Positions 14,845 through 23,723 of a stretch of 33,900 nt of DNA are shown piece after piece. Numbering within the stretch: the first letter of the stretch is position 1; the number at the start of each line of letters is the position of its first letter. The stretch is from an uncultured Clostridia bacterium (GTDB lineage: Bacteria > Bacillota > Clostridia > Oscillospirales > Ruminococcaceae), in the NCBI GenBank assembly GCA_947627465.1, contig CANQWD010000029.1:1-33900 (forward strand). Reading direction: 5' to 3'. The position numbers and the translations under genes are program-made. The notes under the pieces are model-generated. The model saw only the letters and a list, made by a program, of their open reading frames with translations. It ran no database searches and was not told the DNA's origin.

Positions 14845-16080
14845 TCAGAAACCGAAAAGTCGGTTTTCATAACGCTCGAACGCGTATTCCAAAGCGTCTA
14901 AGCTGTCGATATTCGACGTTCCGTTGTCAAGTCTTACGTCCTTGTGAAGCTGCCGCTCGTCCCAGACGGCATTTTGCAGCGCTTCGATAACGTGAACGCA
15001 ATCTTCCGCGACGTAAAAACGCTTTGCCGCGATAAGCCGATTGAGCATATTTATTCGCGTATTGATCGGCTTCTTCAAGGCATTTTTGACTTCAACTCCG
15101 TATTTTCCCACCGCTTGACGAAAGCTCTTTATCAAAAGCTGCTCGGCGCTGTCGCAATAGGCGGTTTGAAGCGGCGGTATCTTCGATTTACTGTCCAATG
15201 TGAACGCCTCGAAATTTTTGATAAGGTTTTCGGCGGAACGGTTTCGCTTATCATAATACTCCGAAAGAACGTAAAGATTGCGAAATCCCGCGTCTATTCC
15301 TATCAAAACAAACGCCGAAGCGCTGCCGTTTCCGCCGTAATCCACGCCTATCGCCGCCGTTATCAGCTTGTTTTCCGAAAGACGTTCTTTAAGCTCCGCG
15401 CGGGCGATTATGTTATCCAAGGAAAAGCTCTCGTAAACTCTGCCCTCGGCGGCTACCCATTTGCCGAGTATGTAACGGTCGTAGAAAACGCCGCGGAACT
15501 CGTTTTTTAGCGATTTTACGTACTCCGCGGGCAAAAAGACGTTATCTTCAAGCGAAAACTTTATCGACAGCAGATCGATGTTTTTATTGTCGAGATATCG
15601 CCGCTTTACCCAATGCGAGGGGTTGTCGGGATTGGTAGTCGCGAAAAGCTTCGCGCCATATTCCGAAAGTCTTGACAAGAGCATTACGAAATAATCCTCG
15701 CCGAAAAGCGTAAGCTCGTCGCAATACGCGCCCATAAGCGTCATTCCGCGTATCTTGCTTTCCGCTTCGGCGTTTGCCGCGCCCTCCAAATAGATTTTTC
15801 TGCCGAACAGAGTTCCCTCTTTTTTGCTTACGCTGTAATCAAAGCTGTCGCCGAGCAAGGCTTTAAGCGGCTCGAGAACGTTGCGTTTCAGCGTCGTGAG
15901 CGTTTTGCCGCACATCAGGTACGCTTTTTCCTTCGGCGACTGCGCGGTCCAAAACGCCCACATTATCATGGAAACATAAGTCTTTCCGCTGCGCACGCTG
16001 CCCTCGAAAATGTTCAAGCGGCGCAATTCTCCGTTCTTCAGCAGAAGCATTGCTTCTTCTTGTTTGGGTGAAAAGGTCAT
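14845..16080 (-). CDS. phage terminase large subunit (PBSX-like)
   Basis: 411 residues, normal for TerL of the Terminase_3/XtmB type. The ATPase half has Walker A GSVRSGKT (27-34), Walker B with DE at 121-122 (MGAYCDE) and the coupling motif FATTNPDNPSHW. The nuclease half starts with AIGVDYGGNGSASAF (metal-binding Asp247) and continues to DSLDALEYAFERY. All catalytic motifs look intact. In phages it packages DNA into capsids. Here no portal, capsid or tail gene is adjacent; the only partner is the small gene whose end overlaps its start (ATGA). Confidence 0.92.
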   Translation of the reverse strand: MTFSPKQEEAMLLLKNGELRRLNIFEGSVRSGKTYVSMIMWAFWTAQSPKEKAYLMCGKTLTTLKRNVLEPLKALLGDSFDYSVSKKEGTLFGRKIYLEGAANAEAESKIRGMTLMGAYCDELTLFGEDYFVMLLSRLSEYGAKLFATTNPDNPSHWVKRRYLDNKNIDLLSIKFSLEDNVFLPAEYVKSLKNEFRGVFYDRYILGKWVAAEGRVYESFSLDNIIARAELKERLSENKLITAAIGVDYGGNGSASAFVLIGIDAGFRNLYVLSEYYDKRNRSAENLIKNFEAFTLDSKSKIPPLQTAYCDSAEQLLIKSFRQAVGKYGVEVKNALKKPINTRINMLNRLIAAKRFYVAEDCVHVIEALQNAVWDERQLHKDVRLDNGTSNIDSLDALEYAFERYENRLFGF

Positions 16081-16340
16081 TCATCATCTTCCTTTCCCAA
16101 AACATTGTACGCGCCGATAAGCTCGGTGAGCTTGTCGGACGAATTGGACGGGGAATTTTCGATGAGCATTTCAAAAACCAGCTTCCAGACTTTTGCCAGC
16201 TTTTCCAAGTCCTTTTCCGCTACCGCGTTTATCAATTCTTCGTCGTTAAGCAAATCGACAAAATGCTCGCCGAATTTTATGAATTTGACTTTGTTTTTCT
16301 CGAAGTATTCCTCGGGGGTCATTGCTTTTTTCGCTGCCAT
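16077..16340 (-). CDS. small gene coupled to terminase; possible small subunit
   Basis: 87 residues, helical, charged (MTPEEYFEKNKVKFIKFGEH). It lies directly upstream of the large terminase subunit, overlapping it by 4 bases, where a small subunit is normally found, but it is shorter than typical TerS and lacks an obvious helix-turn-helix. RBS AGGAGG precedes ATG. A hairpin (16369-16376 with 16388-16395) lies in its leader. The name therefore rests on position. The 325-bp gap 16341-16665 otherwise holds the patatin promoter and AT-rich DNA without genes. Confidence 0.65.
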   Translation of the reverse strand: MAAKKAMTPEEYFEKNKVKFIKFGEHFVDLLNDEELINAVAEKDLEKLAKVWKLVFEMLIENSPSNSSDKLTELIGAYNVLGKEDDE

Positions 16341-16576
16341 ATTTATCCTCCTTTAATATTGGGAAGCCTTTTCCGCTCAACTTACGGGCGGAAAACAAAG
16401 GCTCGTTTTGGTTTTGAAGCTTTTTCAAGATAATGTTAACAAAGAAATAACTGCAAAAATCTGCAATTTTAAGAAAAGTATGCTTTTTCAACAAATTTTA
16501 GTTGAAGTCTGCATAATTTTTCGTTAAAATGAGGGACGATCGTGTCAACAAAGTTTACAAAAAGTTAAAATTGGGG

Positions 16577-16585
16577 TGTTATAAT
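16577..16585 (+). promoter_or_regulatory. extended -10 promoter of the patatin gene
   Basis: TGTTATAAT carries a perfect -10 box (16580-16585) with the upstream TG of an extended -10 promoter. The best -35 candidate, TTTACA at 16554-16559, is 20 bases away, too far for a standard promoter. It lies 80 bases before the start codon. Confidence 0.6.
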
Positions 16586-16665
16586 TGTTATATCAGAAAT
16601 AATAGCCGATATTGCGGGTATTCCCGCGTTCGGAAATACGGCATACAGATCAAGGAGATGCTGAT

Positions 16666-17550
16666 ATGAAAACAGGACTTATTCTTGAGGGCGGCGCGGT
16701 TCGCGGGATCTTCACCGCGGGCGTGTTGGACAGACTTTTGGAGGACGAGATCCTCTTTCCGTATGTTATAGGCGTTTCGGCGGGCGGCGGCAATGCCATG
16801 AGTTATGTCTCCGGGCAAAAGGGGCGCACCTGTCAAATGATAAACGTGCCGAGAAACGAAAGCTACTACGGTTTCAAGCAATTCCTCGGCTCGGGGAAGA
16901 TCATCAACCTCGACAAAATGGTGTTTGAATATCCTTACAAACAATTCCCATTCGATTTCGATACATATTTCAACAGCGGCATTGAAACCGAATATGTCTG
17001 CACCTGTATGGAAACGGGCAAGGCGGATTATCTCTCCGAGACCGAGGACTGCGGCAGACTGCTGACTATTACCAAAGCGACATGCTCGGTGCCTATGCTT
17101 TGTTCGCCCGTTGCGCTGGACGGCAAGCACTATCTGGACGGCTCCATTGCGGACTCCATTCCGATCGAGCATGCGCTGGAAATGGGCTGCGACAAACTTG
17201 TCATCATTCTTACAAAGCCCGGGAAAAGCACGCCGCCTACGGACTACAAAAAATTCCGCAAAGTGATACATAGAATGTACAAGCAATATCCCGCGTTTGA
17301 AGAGGCTTGCATGACGCGCGTTGAACGTTACGAAAAAACCATAGAGCTTATGGAGCGGTTGGAGGACGAGGGCAGGCTCATTACATACCGTCCCACTCTC
17401 GCGCCCATTTCTAAGTTTGAGAAAGACGGCGAGAAGATCATGGCTTCTTACCGCGACGGTTACTCTCAGGCGGACGAGCGCATTGACGAACTTGCTCGGT
17501 TTATGGAGAACGAACACGCGAATGTTCGTTCACGTGTTAAAGTCGGATAA
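16666..17550 (+). CDS. patatin-like phospholipase
   Basis: 294 residues from ATG 16666, preceded by AAGGAGATGCTGAT; the frame is open 18 codons further up but without a binding site. Ser-Asp dyad hydrolase: oxyanion hole GGAVRG (9-14), nucleophile Ser38 in GVSAG, and Asp158 in DGS. Close in layout to the YjjU/RssA-type bacterial patatins. No signal peptide or membrane span, so it probably acts on lipids from the cytoplasm. A monocistronic unit with its own promoter and terminator. Confidence 0.92.
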   Translation: MKTGLILEGGAVRGIFTAGVLDRLLEDEILFPYVIGVSAGGGNAMSYVSGQKGRTCQMINVPRNESYYGFKQFLGSGKIINLDKMVFEYPYKQFPFDFDTYFNSGIETEYVCTCMETGKADYLSETEDCGRLLTITKATCSVPMLCSPVALDGKHYLDGSIADSIPIEHALEMGCDKLVIILTKPGKSTPPTDYKKFRKVIHRMYKQYPAFEEACMTRVERYEKTIELMERLEDEGRLITYRPTLAPISKFEKDGEKIMASYRDGYSQADERIDELARFMENEHANVRSRVKVG

Positions 17551-17567
17551 ACTTTTGATAATATAAA

Positions 17568-17600
17568 CCCGCGGCTTACGGACAGCCGCGGGATTTTTTT
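17568..17600 (+). terminator. intrinsic terminator of the patatin gene
   Basis: CCCGCGGCT (17568-17576) and AGCCGCGGG (17584-17592) form a perfect 9-bp stem with a 7-base loop, followed by A and seven T. Confidence 0.9.
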
Positions 17601-17677
17601 AAGAAAAGCTTGGGATATTTATATCAGTCATTATCGCCTTTGCGTGAAAAATTCGGATAGATTTTTTCACATTCTTC

Positions 17678-19288
17678 CTAACACTCCGAGGTATAGTATG
17701 ATACGTTGCTGATACTTGTGTTTATGTACGGTTCATTATTCTTGTTTATAGAGATTATCTCCATTACATCGACAGTTATAGTGAAGCCGCTGTATTTATA
17801 GATCAGCGCATAGGAGATCATATCAATTTTGTCGTTGTTAAAAGCGACCTTTACGTCCGACGGCTTATTGTATTTTTGATCATAGAAACGAACATCGGAC
17901 GGCGCGCCCAATTGCGCAAGCATATCGTTATAAAACTGCGTGTTTTCGCTGTGTGGATTTAAGGTGTGCAGCTGCGCACTGCTGTTTATTTTAAAAAGTT
18001 CGTCAATTTTGTATTCTCCGGTTTCCAAATTCCACCAATTCTTTTCCAAGCTTTCCTGCGGCGTTATTTTGGAATTTCCATTGCCGCTGAAATTGTTGAG
18101 GTTCAGATCGGGCGTTTCTGTTTCCGGGTCTACTCTGTGGTCGTAAATTTTATATATGGATGTATTGAAGCCCGGACTGACTTTCCCAAAGTCTTCCATC
18201 AGCGTTTCAAAGCTTTCGCCGTCACGTCCGTGATACCACTTGTTCCCCAGCTCCTTCATATTGGTTATGGGCAGTTCGACGCCGCCGAAAAGCTCCGCCT
18301 CAAATTTATCCTTTTTAGGCGCGGATAAATCTATGCTTTCAACGATAAAGTGTGCGTCAATGTCCGAATAGCCCCCGTTTACAGCGGAACTGCTTTCCTT
18401 GACCGATGACAACTCCGCTGCGGACGACGCTGACAGATTGCTTTCCGGTGCTGCCGTTTTTTGGGAATTATTCGCGATAAGTACCCCTGCGGTCACTCCT
18501 CCGCCCACTACAACTGCGGCGCACACACCCGCTATGATCTTTGCTTTAAGTGAATTCAACATTGTTTTTCCTCCTGCGTTCGCGGCTTGTGCCGCGGAAT
18601 TTTGGGGAACGCTTTCGGAAGAAGACGGCACGTCTTTCACGAGCGGCACATTCGGCACAGCGGCGCTTTCCGCTTCGGCTTTCAGCAGCCTTGTCAAAAT
18701 CGGTATCGGCACTACTATGTGCAGTCGGTCGTTATTTTCTTCTTCATACTTTAAAACCTCCTCTTTGATCTTCGCCTTGGCAGTCTTTAAGCGGTAAAGC
18801 ACGGTTTTTTCGTGACAGCCCATAAGCTCCGCTATCTCGGCGGCAGTAAACTCGTCGAAATAATACAATATCACTGTGCGGCTTTGCGGCTCTGTAAGCT
18901 TCCTCGTGATAATATCCATAATTATCGCGCGCTTTGCCTTATCCGCGACATACTCCTCGGGAAAAAGCGCGTCGTCGGGGATATTCTCGATAAGCTCGCC
19001 GCCGTCCTCCGCTTGAGAGCTTACGATGCTTGATCTCAAGTGATCCTTGCACTTGTTTGCCGCTACCTTGTTCAGCCAGCCCTGTATCCCGTCGAAATTG
19101 GGAAGCGTGCTCAGCTTTTCAAGCGCGGTGAGATAGGTTTCCTGCATAATATCCTTGGCGTTTTCCTCGTTCTTCAAAAGCTGTATGCAGGTGAACCACA
19201 CGCCGCTTTTCGTCTGCTCGTAAAGCTTGTCGAACGCTGTTCTGTCGCCGTTTGCCGCCTGCCGCGCAAGCGTTTTGATGTCGCTCAT
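17678..19288 (-). CDS. ECF sigma factor fused to a membrane span and outer domain
   Basis: 536 residues. Residues 1-90 match sigma region 2 (AFDKLYEQTKSGVWFTC, then AKDIMQETYLTALEKL) and about 118-180 match region 4 (LTEPQSRTVILYYFDEFTAA with the HTH AEIAELMGCHEKTVLYRLKT). A low-complexity linker leads to one membrane helix at about 250-273 (IIAGVCAAVVVGGGVTAGVL). After a Ser-rich stretch comes an extracytoplasmic domain of about 230 residues with no recognised family. The sigma part would thus be tethered to the membrane. A dyad TTCCCG (19316-19321) and CGGGAA (19336-19341) lies in its leader. No separate anti-sigma gene is adjacent. Confidence 0.88.
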   Translation of the reverse strand: MSDIKTLARQAANGDRTAFDKLYEQTKSGVWFTCIQLLKNEENAKDIMQETYLTALEKLSTLPNFDGIQGWLNKVAANKCKDHLRSSIVSSQAEDGGELIENIPDDALFPEEYVADKAKRAIIMDIITRKLTEPQSRTVILYYFDEFTAAEIAELMGCHEKTVLYRLKTAKAKIKEEVLKYEEENNDRLHIVVPIPILTRLLKAEAESAAVPNVPLVKDVPSSSESVPQNSAAQAANAGGKTMLNSLKAKIIAGVCAAVVVGGGVTAGVLIANNSQKTAAPESNLSASSAAELSSVKESSSAVNGGYSDIDAHFIVESIDLSAPKKDKFEAELFGGVELPITNMKELGNKWYHGRDGESFETLMEDFGKVSPGFNTSIYKIYDHRVDPETETPDLNLNNFSGNGNSKITPQESLEKNWWNLETGEYKIDELFKINSSAQLHTLNPHSENTQFYNDMLAQLGAPSDVRFYDQKYNKPSDVKVAFNNDKIDMISYALIYKYSGFTITVDVMEIISINKNNEPYINTSISNVSYYTSEC

Positions 19289-19382
19289 TTTTTTAACTTC
19301 CTTTCGAGTTTTTGTTCCCGTTTATTTAACGATTCGGGAAATAAAAAAGGATAAAGATTTTTGAAATTTTATAAAATAATTT

Positions 19383-19401
19383 CCCCCGCCAACGGCGGAG
19401 G
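19383..19401 (-). terminator. possible terminator after the uridine-kinase-like gene
   Basis: On the minus strand CCTCCGCC and GGCGGGGG form a stem with loop GTT and one mismatch, followed by the AT-rich GAAATTATTTTAT. It would end the purA-ymdB-spoVS-asparaginase-kinase transcript before the sigma factor gene. Confidence 0.5.
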
Positions 19402-19449
19402 GAATCACGGCAGCTATCCCCGCAGTAATAGGGAAAAGCGCAAAATCTT

Positions 19450-20355
19450 TTAACCGATAAATTCGCGTATCAGCGCGTTTTGAGGAACGAATTTTTTATC
19501 CACGGGTGAGAGCGCGGTTAAAAAACGCTCGATATCCGCGAATTTTTCGTAACCCTCATAAAATTTCGACGCGTTTTCCAGCTCGGGAAGCAGAATATCG
19601 CGGTAAACGCTTGCTTCGTATTCGATAAACGTGTCTATGTCGAAATCGGCACGGTGCTTATACGGCATTATGTAAAGATTTTCGCCGCGCTCCACGCTCT
19701 TAAAGAACTCGAACGTTTCCGAAAGCTCACGCCCTCTGTAAAGCTTATCGCGCATTAAACGGCGCATCAAGCGTATCTTGGACGGGTGCAGCAGCACTTC
19801 GCCGTTTTGGATGCGAGTTCGCACGCTTACGTATATCCTTTGGGTGTAATCGTCGCTGTCGCCCGTGACCTGCAGATTTAACGCGTGAATCCCCTCTAAA
19901 ATTACCAGATCGCCCTTTTCGCGCTTTAATGTCATTCCCTCAGCGCGATCCTGAATGGCGAAATCAAAGCTTGGAACGTAAATTTCCTCTCCGCGCTGAA
20001 GCTTCTCCAAATGCTCGTGGAACAGCGGGATATCAAGGCGCTCGGGGCTTTCGTAGTCGATGTCCTCGCCGTGAAGCTCCTTATCCTTTTTCAGCGGAAG
20101 AAAATAGTTGTCCATGGAGATCACGTGAGCGCCGCAGCCCTTTTCCCGAAGCGCCGCAGCAACTCTCATAGCCGAGGTGGTCTTACCCGAACCGGACGGT
20201 CCGGAAATAAGCACTATCGGTTTTTCGGCGCGCTGCTCGTATATCTTCTCGGCGGCGGCGCTAAGCTGCTTGAAGTAGAGCCGCTCACCCTCGGATATAA
20301 AATCCTCGGGCGACAGAGCCGCGTTATTTAAATACTCGACCTTAATACATCTCAT
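19450..20355 (-). CDS. uridine kinase-like P-loop kinase
   Basis: 301 residues. After about 45 N-terminal residues comes a phosphoribulokinase/uridine kinase fold: Walker A GPSGSGKTT (52-60), MDNYFLP with the base-binding region, IDYESPERLDIP and VILEGIHALN. The long C-terminal helical tail (RRLMRDKLYRGRE, then IMPYKHRADFDIDTFI) fits the nucleoside-kinase group common in Clostridia that often carries an N-terminal extension. Likely phosphorylates uridine or cytidine; the exact substrate is not proven. Starts by ATGA overlap with the asparaginase stop. Confidence 0.85.
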   Translation of the reverse strand: MRCIKVEYLNNAALSPEDFISEGERLYFKQLSAAAEKIYEQRAEKPIVLISGPSGSGKTTSAMRVAAALREKGCGAHVISMDNYFLPLKKDKELHGEDIDYESPERLDIPLFHEHLEKLQRGEEIYVPSFDFAIQDRAEGMTLKREKGDLVILEGIHALNLQVTGDSDDYTQRIYVSVRTRIQNGEVLLHPSKIRLMRRLMRDKLYRGRELSETFEFFKSVERGENLYIMPYKHRADFDIDTFIEYEASVYRDILLPELENASKFYEGYEKFADIERFLTALSPVDKKFVPQNALIREFIG

Positions 20356-21269
20356 ATCCGTTCCTCACCGTTTTCTGTGTAAAATAGTTTCTTAAATTCT
20401 TCGTAGTTTTCGGAATACGCCAAAGCCCAACGCGCTCTCGCAACGGCGTACTCCACCGTCATTCTGCCCGTTTCGAGAAGCGGACACATCTTGGCGGCAT
20501 GCTGTCCGACCTCGTATTTTTCGAGGTTCGTGCCGCCGCTTTGACACTGTGTTGCAATAATAACATAAACTCCCTTGACATCGGCAAGCTCCACAACCTC
20601 TCCGAGAAGATAATCGGGAACGCCGCCCGCGCCGTAGCTCTCCAGAATAACCGCTTTCGCGGTTTCCGGAATATACAGCCGCTGTCCGGGAATAAGTTTA
20701 ACGTGGAAAACATCATCGGAGAGACGCTCGTAAAAGCGCGTTTCGCCGCGATATTCCGCAAAGCCGAATTGCTCGCCGTCAAAAGCGTTTTCGCTTTGAC
20801 TGTGAATTTTAACGACGGTTTTGCCGTCAAAAACTTTTCCGCCGAAAACCACATTCACTCCAAAAGCACGCTCGTCCGCCGCAAATTTCAATGCGCTGCG
20901 GAGATTTTTCGGCGCGTCGGAATTCTCCGCGTTCATAGGCAGCATGCTTCCCGTGAACGCTATCGGCTTGCGGCTGTTCTGTATCAGGCACGACAAGGAA
21001 GCGGCGGCGTAAGCCATAGTATCCGTGCCGTGCGTTATCACAAAGCCGTCAAATTCGCCGTAACATTCACGAATTTTCCGCGCCAACCGTTCCCGGTGGC
21101 GCGGGGTCATATTTGTGCTGTCAAGATTAAAAAGCTGTTCCGTGTGAATTTCCCACGGAACTTCAATTTCTTTGAGCAGATCACTCACCGAAAACGCTGG
21201 CTCGAGACCGTTTTCGCGTTTTACGCAAGAAATCGTCCCGCCTGTGCCGATCACAAGAATTTTGCGCAT
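20352..21269 (-). CDS. L-asparaginase (type I)
   Basis: 305 residues. TGGTIS at residues 9-14 holds the nucleophilic threonine and HGTDTMAYAA at 80-89 the second Thr-Asp pair, the two signatures of the family. AFTGSMLPMNAENSDAP follows. No signal peptide, so a cytoplasmic enzyme converting asparagine to aspartate and ammonia. Its stop overlaps the kinase start; it begins one base after the spoVS stop. In the same transcript is PurA, which uses aspartate. Confidence 0.93.
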   Translation of the reverse strand: MRKILVIGTGGTISCVKRENGLEPAFSVSDLLKEIEVPWEIHTEQLFNLDSTNMTPRHRERLARKIRECYGEFDGFVITHGTDTMAYAAASLSCLIQNSRKPIAFTGSMLPMNAENSDAPKNLRSALKFAADERAFGVNVVFGGKVFDGKTVVKIHSQSENAFDGEQFGFAEYRGETRFYERLSDDVFHVKLIPGQRLYIPETAKAVILESYGAGGVPDYLLGEVVELADVKGVYVIIATQCQSGGTNLEKYEVGQHAAKMCPLLETGRMTVEYAVARARWALAYSENYEEFKKLFYTENGEERI

Positions 21270-21270
21270 T

Positions 21271-21531
21271 TTATCGCGGCTCTACGATAAATTTCATAGC
21301 CGTGCGCTCCTCGCCGTCTATTTCGACGGTCGTGAACGCGGGAATACAGATCAGATCAACTCCGGTAAGAGCCATGTAACTTCTCGCGATGGCGATCGAC
21401 TTTACCGCCTGATTTGCCGCGCCCGCGCCTACCGCCTGTACCTCGACCTCGCTGTTTTCTCGAATTACCGCCGCTATCGCGCCCGCAACGGACTTGGGCA
21501 CGCTGTGTGCCGATACCTTTACAACTTCCAT
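21271..21531 (-). CDS. spoVS: stage V sporulation protein S
   Basis: 86 residues when started at ATG 21531, exactly the length of Bacillus SpoVS; the longer open frame upstream is not needed. The sequence has the conserved pattern KVSAHSVPKSVAGAIAAVI, QAVGAGAANQAVK, SGVD-like TGVDLICIPAF and ends IDGEERTAMKFIVEPR. SpoVS is an Alba-like small protein needed for later sporulation and acting as a modulator of septation in Bacillus. AAAGGGG lies upstream of the start. Its placement after ymdB is common in Firmicutes. Confidence 0.96.
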   Translation of the reverse strand: MEVVKVSAHSVPKSVAGAIAAVIRENSEVEVQAVGAGAANQAVKSIAIARSYMALTGVDLICIPAFTTVEIDGEERTAMKFIVEPR

Positions 21532-21616
21532 TCTGCTTAAACCCCTTTGGAGCATAAAAAGCCTGCTCCACCTTTCTGTTTTATCAATTAAATATATTAT
21601 TAAAGCTTTTCTTGCT

Positions 21617-22396
21617 TTATTTACTGCCGCCATGCGTTATGCAAAAGCGCTCGATACTCAGCGCTTTGCCGCTTTTTGGATCTATCTCGACCGCCGCGCC
21701 GCAGATATCCACGTCACCGCCCGCGTAAACGTGTCTCTTGGGATAGTATGTGAGGAACTTCTCGATTATTACGTCCTTTTCCACACCCAAAACGCTGTCG
21801 CGGGGTCCGGTCATTCCAACGTCCGTCATATATGCCGTGCCGTCGATTATCTGCTCGTCGGCGGTCTGGACGTGAGTATGTGTTCCCAAAACCGCGCTTG
21901 CCTTTCCCGCAAGGAAAAATCCCATAGCGCGCTTTTCACTTGTCGCTTCCGCGTGGAAATCCACAACTATAACTTTGGAGCTTATCGTTTTCAGCAGTTC
22001 CTCGGCGCACTTGAACGGATTGTCCGCGGGAGACATGAACGCGGTGCCGATAAGGTTCACGACCGCGACGGAATACGCGCCCATATCTATTTCGCAAACG
22101 CCCTTTCCCGGCAGATAACCGCCGAGATTAGCGGGACGAAGCAGCGTATCGAGCCGCTCGTACTCCTCTTCTATTGAATGTTTGCGGAACGAATGGTTGC
22201 CCGTTGTGATAACGTCCGCGCCCGCCGCGAAAATGCTCTCGGCGCTTCGCGCGTCTATGCCGTTGCCCTCGGCGCTGTTTTCGCCGTTGACTATCGTCAA
22301 ATCCGCGCCGTAATCGCGCTTGATCTGCGGTAGCTCCGCCGCCAACGCTTCACAGCCGATCTTTCCGACAACGTCTCCTATAAAAACTATCTTCAT
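21617..22396 (-). CDS. ymdB: YmdB-type metallophosphoesterase (TIGR00282)
   Basis: 259 residues from ATG 22396, whose A is the last base of the purA stop (TAATG). Motifs: IGDVVGKIG at the N-terminus, NGENSAEGNG, TTGNHSF, VDFHAEATSEK and GTHTHVQTAD, all typical of the YmdB family. YmdB hydrolyses 2',3'- or 3',5'-cyclic nucleotides and influences biofilm and motility programs in Bacillus. Two-metal site complete. Coupled to purA upstream and followed by spoVS after 85 bases. Confidence 0.94.
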   Translation of the reverse strand: MKIVFIGDVVGKIGCEALAAELPQIKRDYGADLTIVNGENSAEGNGIDARSAESIFAAGADVITTGNHSFRKHSIEEEYERLDTLLRPANLGGYLPGKGVCEIDMGAYSVAVVNLIGTAFMSPADNPFKCAEELLKTISSKVIVVDFHAEATSEKRAMGFFLAGKASAVLGTHTHVQTADEQIIDGTAYMTDVGMTGPRDSVLGVEKDVIIEKFLTYYPKRHVYAGGDVDICGAAVEIDPKSGKALSIERFCITHGGSK

Positions 22397-23679
22397 TAGC
22401 GGAATATTACTTGATCTCTGCCGGGACCTACGCCGATTATCGTTATCGGACATCCGCAAAGCTCCTCAAGTCTTGCGATATAGGCTTTGCACTTTTCGGG
22501 AAGCTCATCATAGGTCTTGCACTTTGACAAATCGCCGTCGTAGCCCTCTATCTCCTCGTAGATCGGCGAACAATCCGCAAGTTCCTCAAGCGTTACGGGG
22601 AAATCATTGAGGACTGTGCCGTCGGACTTTTTATATGCCGTGCAGACCTTTAAATTGCCAATTCCCGCCAGCGTGTCGAATTTATTTATCGCGATCGCCG
22701 TCAAGCCGTTTACGCGAACCGCGTGGCGCATAATTACCGCGTCGAACCAACCCGTGCGGCGCGGTCTGCCTGTGGTCGTGCCGAATTCGCCGCCGCGGTT
22801 ACGGATAAGGTCGCCGAGTTCGTCGTTAAGCTCCGTCGGGAAAGGACCGTTGCCAACGCGCGTCGTGTAGCTCTTTCCGACGCCTATTACCTCGTCTATC
22901 ATTTTGGGTCCCACACCCGTACCTACGCACGCGCCGCCCGCTATCGGGTGACTGGATGTTACGAACGGATAAGTGCCGAAATCAATATCGAGAAGCGTTG
23001 CCTGAGCGCCCTCAAAAAGGACGTTTTTGCCCGCTTTATATGCCTCGAACGTGACAACGGAGCCGTCGGCAACGTATTTCGCCAGTTTTTCGCCGTAAGC
23101 CTTGTATTCCTCAAAAACCGCGTCCGGATCGAACGGCTTGCCGCCGTAAACCTTTTCTATAATAAGATTTTTAAGCTCGCCCGTGTTCTTCACGAGTTTT
23201 TTCAGGCACTCGGGATGAATGAGGTCGTACATTCTTATTCCTATACGCTCGTCCTTGTCGGTGTAGCACGGACCGATACCGCGTCCCGTTGTGCCGACGT
23301 TCACGCCCGTTTGCTTCGCCTTAAACTCCTCTTGAAGCTTATCCAATTCTTTGTGCCACGGCATTATGATATCCGCGCGCGCGTCTATTCTGAGATTATC
23401 ACAGGTCACGCCGCGCTTGTTCATCTCGGTTATCTCCTCAAGCAAGACCGCCGGGTCGACCACCACGCCGCTTCCTATAAGGCATATTGTCTCGGGATAA
23501 AGAATTCCCGAGGGCAGCAAATGAAGCTTATAAACCTCGTCGCCGTGGACTACCGTATGTCCCGCGTTATTGCCGCCGCTTGAACGAACCACCAAGTCCG
23601 CTTTCGCCGCCATTATATCAATGACTTTTCCTTTGCCCTCGTCACCCCATTGTGTTCCGACTATTACACTTGACGCCAT
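22396..23679 (-). CDS. purA: adenylosuccinate synthetase
   Basis: 427 residues, normal. It joins IMP and aspartate with GTP in the first step to AMP. GTQWGDEGKGK (8-18) is the P-loop region, then VRSSGGNNAGHTVV, IMPWHKELD, TGVNVGTTGRGIGPCYTDK with the catalytic region, and GTTTGRPRRTGWFDAV near the base-binding site. RBS GAGGAATAAAAAC before ATG. Member of the minus-strand operon starting with the 33-aa membrane peptide gene. Confidence 0.98.
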   Translation of the reverse strand: MASSVIVGTQWGDEGKGKVIDIMAAKADLVVRSSGGNNAGHTVVHGDEVYKLHLLPSGILYPETICLIGSGVVVDPAVLLEEITEMNKRGVTCDNLRIDARADIIMPWHKELDKLQEEFKAKQTGVNVGTTGRGIGPCYTDKDERIGIRMYDLIHPECLKKLVKNTGELKNLIIEKVYGGKPFDPDAVFEEYKAYGEKLAKYVADGSVVTFEAYKAGKNVLFEGAQATLLDIDFGTYPFVTSSHPIAGGACVGTGVGPKMIDEVIGVGKSYTTRVGNGPFPTELNDELGDLIRNRGGEFGTTTGRPRRTGWFDAVIMRHAVRVNGLTAIAINKFDTLAGIGNLKVCTAYKKSDGTVLNDFPVTLEELADCSPIYEEIEGYDGDLSKCKTYDELPEKCKAYIARLEELCGCPITIIGVGPGRDQVIFR

Positions 23680-23723
23680 GTTTTTATTCCTCGTTTCGTT
23701 AAAACTTATGTCTGCCGACCGTT

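Noticed and set aside
16588-17517. 309-codon frame opposite the patatin gene
   Set aside because: The plus-strand frame has all catalytic motifs, a promoter, binding site and terminator; the opposite one has none.
19289-19449. Autoregulated ECF promoter before the sigma factor gene
   Set aside because: Only the TTCCCG/CGGGAA dyad is clear; no convincing pair of promoter boxes could be placed.
22723-23583. 286-codon frame opposite purA
   Set aside because: Lies wholly antisense to purA, no start signals, composition explained by the codon use of purA.
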